NCBI GenBank assembly: GCA_023264915.1
Contig: JAHFUU010000174.1
Span: forward strand, 1 to 6,058
Reading direction: 5' to 3'
Source of the DNA: Microthrixaceae bacterium
GTDB taxonomy: Bacteria; Actinomycetota; Acidimicrobiia; Acidimicrobiales; Acidimicrobilacustridaceae
DNA length: 6,058 nt
The number at the start of each line of letters is the position of its first letter. The stretch's first letter is position 1. Position numbers and translations under genes: made by a program. The notes under the pieces were generated by a model that ran no database searches, was not told the origin of the DNA, and saw only the letters and a list, made by a program, of their open reading frames with translations. Shown here one piece after another: positions 1 to 5,629 of the stretch.

Positions 1-329
1 TGGTCGATGCACCACCCCCAGCCGAGATCGCCCAAGCCGTAGTTGCCGTACCAGCTTGTCCAGCCCATCACCGTCCCGTCGAACCCCACGCCATGCTGCA
101 CTGAGGCCAGAGCGGGTTCAGGCGTTGATCCGAGCCCCCAGGCGGCAGCCGCGACGGTGAGGAGCACCACAGCGCTGACCGCGCCCAGCCGATAGCTGGG
201 CCTTGCCGGACGGGTCCGTGCCGGCAAGGTGCAGTTGTCAGGTTCGAGATCGTGGCCGGCAGCGGCAGCAGCAGGGGTCGTTGCCCGAGCTGGCTGACCG
301 TTGCGGAGGCGCGGCGCGATTGGCGACAT
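1..329 (-). CDS. Putative exported or surface protein, N-terminal part (runs off left edge)
   Basis: An open frame of 109 codons runs from an ATG at 329 to the window edge with no stop. GAGG lies 7 bases upstream of this ATG, which supports the start. Residues 1-46 are rich in Ala, Pro and Arg. An Arg/Tyr-Arg cluster then leads into a hydrophobic segment at about residues 48-67 (core AVSAVVLLTVAAAAW), followed by a PALA|S site that fits signal peptidase I cleavage near residue 75. The presumed mature part begins at S76 and is rich in Trp, Tyr and Gly, with four Trp in residues 90-106, then Cys107 in a WCID motif. An in-frame TTG at 227 would give a more typical signal peptide of about 40 residues, but no Shine-Dalgarno sequence precedes it. 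Export is well supported; the function is unknown. The WCID motif after a Trp/Gly-rich stretch recalls the start of some actinobacterial cell-surface proteins, which is inference only. Confidence 0.72.
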   Translation of the reverse strand, partial: MSPIAPRLRNGQPARATTPAAAAAGHDLEPDNCTLPARTRPARPSYRLGAVSAVVLLTVAAAAWGLGSTPEPALASVQHGVGFDGTVMGWTSWYGNYGLGDLGWGWCID

Positions 330-480
330 GGCAAGGCCTCGTTGTCAGTTGGACGTGATGGCCGCGATGCGGCGAACCCGCCAGGGCTCGCCCGTGGGCT
401 AGCTCTCGTCGATCAGGACCTCTGGGAGAAGGTCGCCTGTCCACCTGGCGTCGTGCCAGTCTGGCGCTGCGCTACATCTG

Positions 481-501
481 CTGTCAACCCATGACAGTAT
501 A
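481..501 (-). promoter_or_regulatory. Candidate promoter -10 with overlapping inverted-repeat operator
   Basis: An AT-rich island in GC-rich surroundings holds TATACT on the minus strand (501-496), a good -10 match. It overlaps a perfect inverted repeat, CTGTCA (481-486), a 5-base spacer, then TGACAG (492-497). No good -35 sits 16-18 bases upstream of TATACT; the nearest candidate, TTGCAC at 529-524, is 22 bases away. The minus strand also carries TTGACA at 487-482 with a weak CAGACT at 463-458, which could be a second promoter. The site lies about 150-170 bases upstream of the exported-protein start at 329 and about 60 bases after the xylB stop. The likeliest reading is a promoter with a repressor or activator site for the exported protein. 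A short stem-loop at the end of the xylB transcript is the alternative, but there is no T-run. Confidence 0.4.
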
Positions 502-559
502 TTTCAGGTAATTCAGATGAGTTGTGCAAGGGCGCGCCCCATCAGGCGTGCCGGTCCCG

Positions 560-2026
560 TCAGGTCTGGATGCCGCGTGCTCGTGTGTAGGTGGCTCGGA
601 TCGTGTCGCGATCGACGTTCGGGTCAGGTTCGAGCACCGGGCCGGATCCCGCGCCCCATCCCTTCGCCACCAACTCGAGGTCGGCTCCCGCGGCGACCGC
701 GGCCGCCTGGACACACGCTCCGAAGGCGACGATCTCGTCCTCGGCCGGAACGGTGACCCGGCGATTCGAGAGATCAGCGAGAAGCTGGGTGTAGGTAAGC
801 GATCGCGCGCCGCCGCCCACGACGAAGGTCCGACCCGTGGCCTTTCCGGTGACGGCTTCGAGGGCGTCGAGGCCATCGAGCAGCCCGCACACAACCCCTT
901 CGAAGGCAGCGCGAGCGAGCTGGCTGCGAGACACGTCGGTACGGATGCCGGTGAGGGTGCCTGTCGAGTGTGGGCGGTTGGGCGTTCGCTCGCCCGCGAG
1001 GTAAGGGACCAGGACCATGCCCCGGGCTCCCGCTGGCTCGGTGGAAGCAAGCTCGTCGAGATCCAAGACGTCGACGCCGACGAGGCGAGCGATCGCCTCG
1101 GTCACGAGGGTGGCGTTGAGCGTGCACACCAGCGGCAGGAACCTTCCCGTCGCATCCGCGAATCCCGCGACACAGCCAGACCCGTCCGCGACCGGATGAT
1201 CACGGACCGAGAACACGGTTCCGGAAGTGCCGATGGACACAGCGGTGTCACCGTTGCCCAACCCGATCCCCAAGGCGGCGGCCATGTTGTCGCCTGTGCC
1301 CGGCCCGATGATCACCTCATGGGACAGGCAGAGCTCGTCTGCGGCCTCGGGCCGGATGGGGCCCGCAGCCTCGGTGGCTCCGAGGACCTCGGGAAGCGCA
1401 CGGGACCAGTCTTGCGCTGATCGGCGAGGAAGGCATCGTGTGAGAAGATCTGCGCGCCACTCGCCTTCGGTTGGTGACCAGTAGCCCGTCCCTGACGCGT
1501 CTCCGCGGTCGGTGACGAACTGCCCGGTCAGCTGGTAGGTGAGCCAGTCGTGGGGCAGGAGCACCCTTGCGATTCGCTCGTAGCTCAGCGGCTCGTTGTG
1601 GCACAGCCACAACAGCTTCGTGACCGTGAAGGATGCAACCGGCACGGACCCGACAGCCTCGGCCCACCAGCGTGCCCGCCCGGCAACCAGATCCGAGGAC
1701 TCTGCCGCCGACTCGGTGTCGTTCCACAGCTTCGCGGGTCTGATCACTTCGCCGGCCTGATCAAGGATCACCATCCCGTGCTGCTGGCCCGCCACCGAGA
1801 CGGCACGCACCTCGATCTCATCTGCACAAGTCGCGAGGGCCTCACGAAACGATGCCACCAGTGCGCGCCACCAGGCTCTTGGATCCTGTTCGCTCCGCGG
1901 TGGCGTCGTGGTGGGGTGCGGTGCTCTGCCCATGCCCAACAGGTCGCCGCTTGACAGGTCGCGCAGCTGAACCTTCGTCGACTGCGTGGACGAATCTACG
2001 CCTGCCACCGCGAGCCTCGCCCTCAT
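560..2026 (-). CDS. xylB: Xylulokinase (FGGY carbohydrate kinase)
   Basis: The product is predicted to phosphorylate D-xylulose with ATP to D-xylulose 5-phosphate in the cytosol, feeding the pentose phosphate pathway. Its 488 residues match the usual length of the family. The N-terminal nucleotide-binding strand GVDSSTQSTKV is at residues 9-19, with Asp11. The XylB-type AGQQHGMVILD is at 79-89 and WNDTES at 101-106. The likely catalytic Asp is D246 in GPGTGDNMAAALG. Residues 356-376 fit the second FGGY signature (G-x-L-x-G-I-x7-Q-L-x2-A-A-F-E), and the ATP-site loop GGGARS is at 404-409. The ATG at 2026 has GGGGA 7 bases upstream. No xylose isomerase, transporter or sugar regulator is next to it, and gaps of 230 and 325 bases isolate it from its same-strand neighbours. 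The assignment rests on XylB-like motifs; another FGGY sugar substrate, such as a related ketose, cannot be excluded from sequence alone. Confidence 0.92.
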   Translation of the reverse strand: MRARLAVAGVDSSTQSTKVQLRDLSSGDLLGMGRAPHPTTTPPRSEQDPRAWWRALVASFREALATCADEIEVRAVSVAGQQHGMVILDQAGEVIRPAKLWNDTESAAESSDLVAGRARWWAEAVGSVPVASFTVTKLLWLCHNEPLSYERIARVLLPHDWLTYQLTGQFVTDRGDASGTGYWSPTEGEWRADLLTRCLPRRSAQDWSRALPEVLGATEAAGPIRPEAADELCLSHEVIIGPGTGDNMAAALGIGLGNGDTAVSIGTSGTVFSVRDHPVADGSGCVAGFADATGRFLPLVCTLNATLVTEAIARLVGVDVLDLDELASTEPAGARGMVLVPYLAGERTPNRPHSTGTLTGIRTDVSRSQLARAAFEGVVCGLLDGLDALEAVTGKATGRTFVVGGGARSLTYTQLLADLSNRRVTVPAEDEIVAFGACVQAAAVAAGADLELVAKGWGAGSGPVLEPDPNVDRDTIRATYTRARGIQT

Positions 2027-2220
2027 TGGCTCATCCCCGTGACGCCTCAGGACCGCACCCGCCTCGCCAGGCCGGCGTCACGCGCGAAGGCGCGCAGCGG
2101 ATGCTCACCGGGGTCTTGGCGAGCCGAGGCTTCGATCGGGGGCCCACCGGCCGAGTCTCGCACGTCACCGGGCCGCCGGGTGGTGTTGTCGCTGTGGCCG
2201 GGAGCTGGCCACCCGGGGAT

Positions 2221-2233
2221 GCATCTCAGATGC
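2221..2233. promoter_or_regulatory. 13-bp near-perfect palindrome, possible operator upstream of xylB
   Basis: GCATCT, one central base, then AGATGC makes a compact palindrome about 195 bases upstream of the xylB start. It contains more A/T than its surroundings, and the short spacer suits a dimeric DNA-binding protein better than an RNA hairpin. Directly beside it is the GTGGCC/GGCCAC repeat (2194-2212). No promoter can be placed next to it with confidence, so the role is speculative. Confidence 0.2.
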
Positions 2234-2281
2234 GCGGGCCGCGACCGAAGAGGCGCGACGCAGAGGGTCCCGGCAATGATC

Positions 2282-2306
2282 GCAACGCTGCGCCGCGCCG
2301 CGTTGC
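2282..2306 (-). terminator. Candidate GC-rich stem-loop after the 302-residue gene (no T-run)
   Basis: GCAACGC pairs with GCGTTGC across an 11-base loop, about 45 bases downstream of the TGA that ends the upstream gene on the minus strand. It is the longest stem in this gap close to the stop. There is no following U-tract in the RNA, so it would have to act as a U-less terminator of the kind proposed in actinobacteria or simply be a chance repeat. Confidence 0.25.
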
Positions 2307-2351
2307 CGGTGGCGAGCGCATCGCGGCGGTCCCTTTGAACACGGCGATTGA

Positions 2352-3260
2352 TCAGGGCAGGCCCCAGGCCTCGATGGCACGTGCCAACCGGAAAGCGGTG
2401 TCGTCAGGCAACAGCACCGAGACATCGTCGAGGATCTCAACGAGCTCGGGGTAGGGCTCGAGGCACCACCGGCTGAACATGCCAGCGTCCATCCAAGCTG
2501 CGGCGTCGGGCTCGACACCGGTCATCGGCCACTGGTTGTGTGCACACATGGTCAGAAGGTCGTCCCATGTGTGCATGCGCCCCAGATCGTTGCCGAGTCG
2601 GATCAGGTTGTCGACTGCCCAGGTCTGGGCTACGGGATCGGTGATGCCCAGCTGGCCGATGGCTGGATGGGCCAAGGCCAGCTGGGGCCATGTGGGTGTG
2701 CCACCGTCGAGGACGAGGCTTGCCACGATGTCGCACCACACGACGGCCCACAGCTTGCGGGTGTCGCGCTCGGGAGCGACCGTAGGCATGCCCATGACGC
2801 GCCGGCACACGTCGTCGACCCGCCCGTAGTAGTGATCGGGGGATCTCCAGCCGCCTTCTGGCCCCTCATCGCGGCTGAGGACACTCAACAGTGCACCGTC
2901 GCGCGTCGCGAGGTGCACTATGGCAACGTTGCCGCCTTCTGGGCTCTCCCGAGGTTCGTGGCCGGGCACAGCGAATGCGGCTTCATCTGGTTCTGTGATC
3001 GGGTACCACTGTCCGGAGGCCGCCACGCCCGCGGCCAGCCAGTCGCTCGAAGGGGTGAAGCCGACGAGCTGCTGGACAGGATCGGCCCCGCCCAGGGGCC
3101 TGAGGGCAGCAGTCATGCCGTCCGGGCCGTCGAGCAGACCGAAGGCGAACACCTCGTGAGGTGAGGATCGGTGGTTGTCGAGGGTGTCCACCAGGGACCT
3201 GGCGAACCTCTCGACGAGGACCGGGTCGAGCGCCCGGGTCGTGAGGGTGGGAACGAGCAT
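2352..3260 (-). CDS. Hypothetical protein of unknown function, 302 residues
   Basis: I do not recognise this protein. The ATG at 3260 has AAGGGA 7 bases upstream, which favours it over in-frame codons reaching back to 3362. The protein has no signal peptide or membrane segment, so it is probably cytosolic. The N-terminal half (about 1-130) alternates hydrophobic strands with acidic loops; landmarks are DWLAAGVAASGQWYP (about 73-87) and VAIVHLATRDGALLSVLSRD (about 112-131). The C-terminal half (about 165-302) looks helical, with many Trp residues (171, 175, 191, 214, 232, 244, 256, 265 and 299) and four Cys (152, 176, 239 and 266) not arranged as a zinc site. No Walker motif, catalytic triad, helix-turn-helix or toxin motif is evident. 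Codon and residue usage look like a real gene. It is 240 bases after phoH and 325 before xylB, so it is probably transcribed alone. Confidence 0.8.
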   Translation of the reverse strand: MLVPTLTTRALDPVLVERFARSLVDTLDNHRSSPHEVFAFGLLDGPDGMTAALRPLGGADPVQQLVGFTPSSDWLAAGVAASGQWYPITEPDEAAFAVPGHEPRESPEGGNVAIVHLATRDGALLSVLSRDEGPEGGWRSPDHYYGRVDDVCRRVMGMPTVAPERDTRKLWAVVWCDIVASLVLDGGTPTWPQLALAHPAIGQLGITDPVAQTWAVDNLIRLGNDLGRMHTWDDLLTMCAHNQWPMTGVEPDAAAWMDAGMFSRWCLEPYPELVEILDDVSVLLPDDTAFRLARAIEAWGLP

Positions 3261-3479
3261 CTGGCAATCCCTTGCTGTGGTGACCGTCGCCTGCGGGGTC
3301 AGAACGCGCGATCGGGCGAACTTGTGGCGATCGTGGCGTCGCCCAGGCGCGGGCGGGATCAAAGGGGATCGCGAACCTCGATCAGAAGTATCGCTCGGCG
3401 GTGTGACGGTCCCGCGCCCTCGGATCTGGAATCGACGGTCCGTTCGATGTGGCGGGGCGCCGTCGGATCAGATGACTCG

Positions 3480-3499
3480 TCGGCCTGGGGCCGAGCCCC
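3480..3499 (-). terminator. Candidate GC hairpin terminator of the PhoH gene
   Basis: Starting two bases after the PhoH stop codon (3503-3501), the minus-strand transcript can form GGGGC-TCG-GCCCC (3499-3487). It can alternatively form TCGGCC-CCA-GGCCGA (3494-3480). The two stems share bases and exclude each other. Both are short and very GC-rich with three-base loops. No U-run follows, so this is weaker than a classical intrinsic terminator. Confidence 0.35.
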
Positions 3500-3500
3500 G

Positions 3501-4898
3501 TCAGAGCTTGACCGAGGCCAGCGAGGCGACCTCTGATCGTTCGCAGCTCGTGAGTCGAACATGACCGAAGCAGCTCTCGCCAGCGAACGCGTCGATGAGG
3601 ACAGCGACGGCGTTGTTGTGCTCGGAGAGGTAGGGAGCGTCGATCTGTGACGTGTCGCCGGTGAGGACCACCTTGGTACCCTCACCGATCCGGGTCAGGA
3701 TCGTCTTCAGCGTCGTGGGTTCGAGGTTCTGAGCCTCGTCGACGACGACGAACGTGCCATGCAGCGAACGACCGCGCAGGTACGTGACGGCCTCGAGCGA
3801 GAGCTTGTCGCGTGCGGTCATCTCGTCCAGCACGGCTCGCGCGTCAGCGTGGCTTCGTGTGTCGGTGAGCCCTACGAGCGCATCGTGCACAGCGGCCATC
3901 CACGGGTCGAGCTTGGCTTCGAGATCACCTGGGAGGAAGCCCAGCTCGGCCTTTCCAACCGGTACGACCGGCCGGTACACCGACAACCTGTCATAGCGGG
4001 GCATCTCCATCACCTGCTCGAGGCCCGCCGCGAGCGCCAGGATGGTCTTCCCGGTGCCCGCCATCCCATCGAGCGCGACGACCGCCACTGTCGGATCGAT
4101 CAGAAGGTCAAGGGCGAACTGCTGCTCCTTGGATCGGGGGTGGAGTCCCCACGCCTCACATGAACGAGGGAGTGTCACGTAGCGGTCTGCCTTGCGGCGA
4201 ACCAGAGCGGACTGACTGCCTGCCCGGCAAACGGCGAACTCGTTCACCTGCAGGTTTGCCAGCGCCTCGAGGTCATACCCCAGCTCGTCAGAACGCACGC
4301 CCTGGGGTGCGTGGTAAAGGCGGTTGACCAGGTCAGGGGAAACATCCGCGGTCACCCATCCCTTTGATCGTGCGTGTTCGGCGCCGCGTGTGCGCCGCTG
4401 GTGCTCGATGGCTTCGAGGCCAACCTGAGCCGCCTTTATGCGCAGCGCCGCGTCGTTGGAGACGACGGTGGTCGACTCGCCGAGGTGCTTCTGCTGGCCG
4501 AGTGCAGCTGCGAGGATCCGGTTGTCGGGCCGCCTCGGGTCGAGGCCCTTGGAGGCAACGTCATCGAGGAGCAGCCCGTTGGTCTCGATGCGGATGGTTC
4601 CTCCGCCAGGAAGCTGAACTGCATGGCGGATGTCGCCCCCATTGGCTGCTCTCAACTCCTCGAGGGTCCGGATCACTTCCCGGGCCGAGCGTCCGACGTC
4701 GTCCATCCTGGACTTGTGCTGGTCGAGCTCTTCCACCACGACCAGGGGTATCACCGCCTCGGCATCGGCAAACGCGAACACAGCGTCGGGATCTGAGATC
4801 AGCACCGACGTGTCGAGAACGACGCACCGGGTGCTCGACACGATCTGGTCCTGGTGTGAGCGCGCGGCCTGCGAAGGGGAACTGAGGAGGTCGGTCAC
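3501..4898 (-). CDS. phoH: PhoH family protein with N-terminal PIN domain (predicted RNase and RNA-dependent ATPase)
   Basis: This is a PIN-PhoH fusion of 465 residues, the usual length for the family. From the GTG start, the PIN nuclease domain covers about residues 23-160. Its acidic residues are D29 (VVLDTSVLISD), E56/E57 (VVVEELDQHK), D125 (RPDNRILAA) and D149 (VVSNDAALRIKA). The PhoH P-loop ATPase follows at about 255-465. It has Walker A GMAGTGKT at 278-285, Walker B VVVDEAQN at 384-391, TGDTSQID at 413-420 and a likely arginine finger in CERSEV near 454. The mycobacterial homologue PhoH2 is a sequence-dependent RNase and RNA unwinding enzyme; a matching cytosolic RNA-processing role here is inferred. 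GTG at 4898 has AGGGA 5-6 bases upstream. An in-frame ATG at 5027 would add 43 Pro/Arg-rich residues and has no ribosome site. The gene diverges from the HIT gene. Confidence 0.93.
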   Translation of the reverse strand: MTDLLSSPSQAARSHQDQIVSSTRCVVLDTSVLISDPDAVFAFADAEAVIPLVVVEELDQHKSRMDDVGRSAREVIRTLEELRAANGGDIRHAVQLPGGGTIRIETNGLLLDDVASKGLDPRRPDNRILAAALGQQKHLGESTTVVSNDAALRIKAAQVGLEAIEHQRRTRGAEHARSKGWVTADVSPDLVNRLYHAPQGVRSDELGYDLEALANLQVNEFAVCRAGSQSALVRRKADRYVTLPRSCEAWGLHPRSKEQQFALDLLIDPTVAVVALDGMAGTGKTILALAAGLEQVMEMPRYDRLSVYRPVVPVGKAELGFLPGDLEAKLDPWMAAVHDALVGLTDTRSHADARAVLDEMTARDKLSLEAVTYLRGRSLHGTFVVVDEAQNLEPTTLKTILTRIGEGTKVVLTGDTSQIDAPYLSEHNNAVAVLIDAFAGESCFGHVRLTSCERSEVASLASVKL

Positions 4899-5096
4899 GA
4901 ACTTCCCTCGGGGTAAGGCGCCATGACGGGTCCCGGGACGATGAGGTGCGCTGGACGGGCCAGGCAGCGGTCGGACCTCGTCGTGAACCCGTTCGATCGT
5001 GGCGCGGGGACGGTCACCGACGACCATGAAACACGCTGCGCCCGCCTCAGGTGTGGATGGTCATGCCGGGACGCGCACCGTGTGCAACAGTGAGGA
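4899..5096. other. Divergent intergenic region between PhoH and HIT genes
   Basis: These 198 bases must contain both divergent promoters if the GTG start of PhoH is right. No convincing -35/-10 pair is visible on either strand. The visible elements are the AGGGA ribosome site for PhoH and a GAGGA directly abutting the HIT start codon. GCAC and GTGC also form a small inverted repeat at about 5076-5086. Confidence 0.45.
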
Positions 5097-5534
5097 ATGA
5101 GTCAAGCCAGGGTCTGCGCCTTCTGCGCTATCGCCTCCGGTGAGCTCGATGCCCACGTCGTTGTCGACTCGGAGGACTTCGTGGCATTCCTCGATCGACG
5201 CCCCCTGTTCGCCGGCCACACGCTGCTGGTGCCCCGCGCGCACCACGTGACCTTGCCGGAGCTACCGCCAGTGCTCGTCGGCCCCCTGTTCCGGCACGCC
5301 CAGCGCTTGGCCGCAGCCATGCTCGAGGGACTCGGGGCAGCTGGCTCGTTCATAGCCCTCAACAACACGATCAGCCAGAGCGTCCCGCACCTGCACGTTC
5401 ACATCGTGCCGCGAAACCCCAAGGACGGGTTGCGTGGGTTCTTCTGGCCCAGGACCACCTATGAGGACGCTGCCCAGGCATCTGCCACTGCTGCCCAGAT
5501 TCGAGCAGCACTGGACTCGATCCCAGATGGCTGA
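5097..5534 (+). CDS. HIT (histidine triad) family protein
   Basis: HIT proteins are small cytosolic nucleotide hydrolases or transferases that act on substrates such as AMP-lysine phosphoramidate or dinucleoside polyphosphates. The 145 residues match the family. The N-terminal CAFC (Cys7, Cys10) with His49 or His50 and His98 fits the zinc-binding HIT subgroup. The substrate-pocket Asn pair is N89-N90, and the triad HLHVHIV lies at 98-104, with His100 the predicted catalytic nucleophile. The C-terminal GFFWPRTTYED (about 114-124) is typical of actinobacterial members. An in-frame TGA lies two codons upstream, so ATG 5097 is the first possible start. The GAGGA before it ends directly at the ATG, too close for a standard ribosome site, so translation may be leaderless or weak. 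The in vivo substrate cannot be read from the sequence. It diverges from PhoH; a linked role is not shown. Confidence 0.93.
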   Translation: MSQARVCAFCAIASGELDAHVVVDSEDFVAFLDRRPLFAGHTLLVPRAHHVTLPELPPVLVGPLFRHAQRLAAAMLEGLGAAGSFIALNNTISQSVPHLHVHIVPRNPKDGLRGFFWPRTTYEDAAQASATAAQIRAALDSIPDG

Positions 5535-5604
5535 GCGTTCAGGGATCGGCGCTGACGGGCCGCATCGGGGACTCGCGCACCGGGTCGGTTGGGGCACCGA
5601 GGCC

Positions 5605-5627
5605 GCCACAGGAGATCTCGCAGTGGC
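5605..5627. terminator. Weak candidate bidirectional stem-loop between convergent genes
   Basis: GCCAC (5605-5609) and GTGGC (5623-5627) can pair across a 13-base loop that itself contains the palindrome GAGATCTC (5612-5619). It lies between the HIT stop at 5534 and the TGA of the convergent gene at 5632-5630, 3 bases beyond the latter. No T-run is present on either strand, so this is only a possible transcript end. Confidence 0.2.
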
Positions 5628-5629
5628 CT

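Larger units (their letters stand above)
2027..2351. other. Intergenic region between the 302-residue gene and xylB, with inverted repeats
   Basis: No frame here shows a convincing gene. The open frames on both strands are Arg/Pro/Ser-rich, lack a ribosome site and look like GC-driven read-through. The best non-shadow minus-strand frame, which encodes VAIIAGTLCVAP near 2260-2295, has no start codon. The region should hold the end of the upstream transcript and the xylB promoter, but no clear -35/-10 pair is visible. Inverted repeats seen are GCAACGC/GCGTTGC (2282-2288 and 2300-2306), CGCCGCG/CGCGGCG (2296-2302 and 2322-2328), GTGGCC/GGCCAC (2194-2199 and 2207-2212) and GCATCT-C-AGATGC (2221-2233). 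At this GC content a few such repeats are expected by chance. Confidence 0.6.

Noticed and set aside
68..334. Minus-strand 88-codon open frame starting at a TTG
   Set aside because: It overlaps the exported-protein frame almost completely. The other frame has an ATG with GAGG at the right distance, a signal-peptide-like segment and biased composition, whereas this one is Arg/Pro/Ser-rich noise.
532..541. GGGCGCGCCC palindrome after xylB
   Set aside because: It is a loop-less 10-base palindrome that cannot fold into a useful hairpin, and such strings are frequent at this GC content.
484..1050. 188-codon minus-strand frame overlapping the 3' part of xylB
   Set aside because: It is an out-of-frame Ser/Pro/Arg-rich reading of xylB codons and extends past the xylB stop without a ribosome site.
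524..1420. 298-codon plus-strand open frame antisense to xylB
   Set aside because: It lies opposite a well-supported xylulokinase. Long antisense frames are common in high-GC genes, and the product has no recognisable motif.
1852..2454. 200-codon plus-strand frame spanning the gap upstream of xylB
   Set aside because: Most of it is antisense to xylB and to the 302-residue gene, and it is Pro/Arg/Ala-rich with no motif. The 99-codon plus-strand frame at 2039-2338 within the same gap is equally unconvincing.
2538..3164. 208-codon plus-strand frame antisense to the 302-residue protein
   Set aside because: The minus-strand gene has a good ribosome site and protein-like hydrophobic pattern; this frame looks like its shadow.
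3387..3392. GATACT as a -10 element for the 302-residue gene
   Set aside because: It matches 4 of 6 consensus positions but has no -35 at the right distance and would leave a leader of about 120 bases, so it is too weak to list.
4364..4885. 173-codon plus-strand frame antisense to the PIN domain
   Set aside because: It is Arg/Pro-rich and opposite a motif-complete PIN domain.
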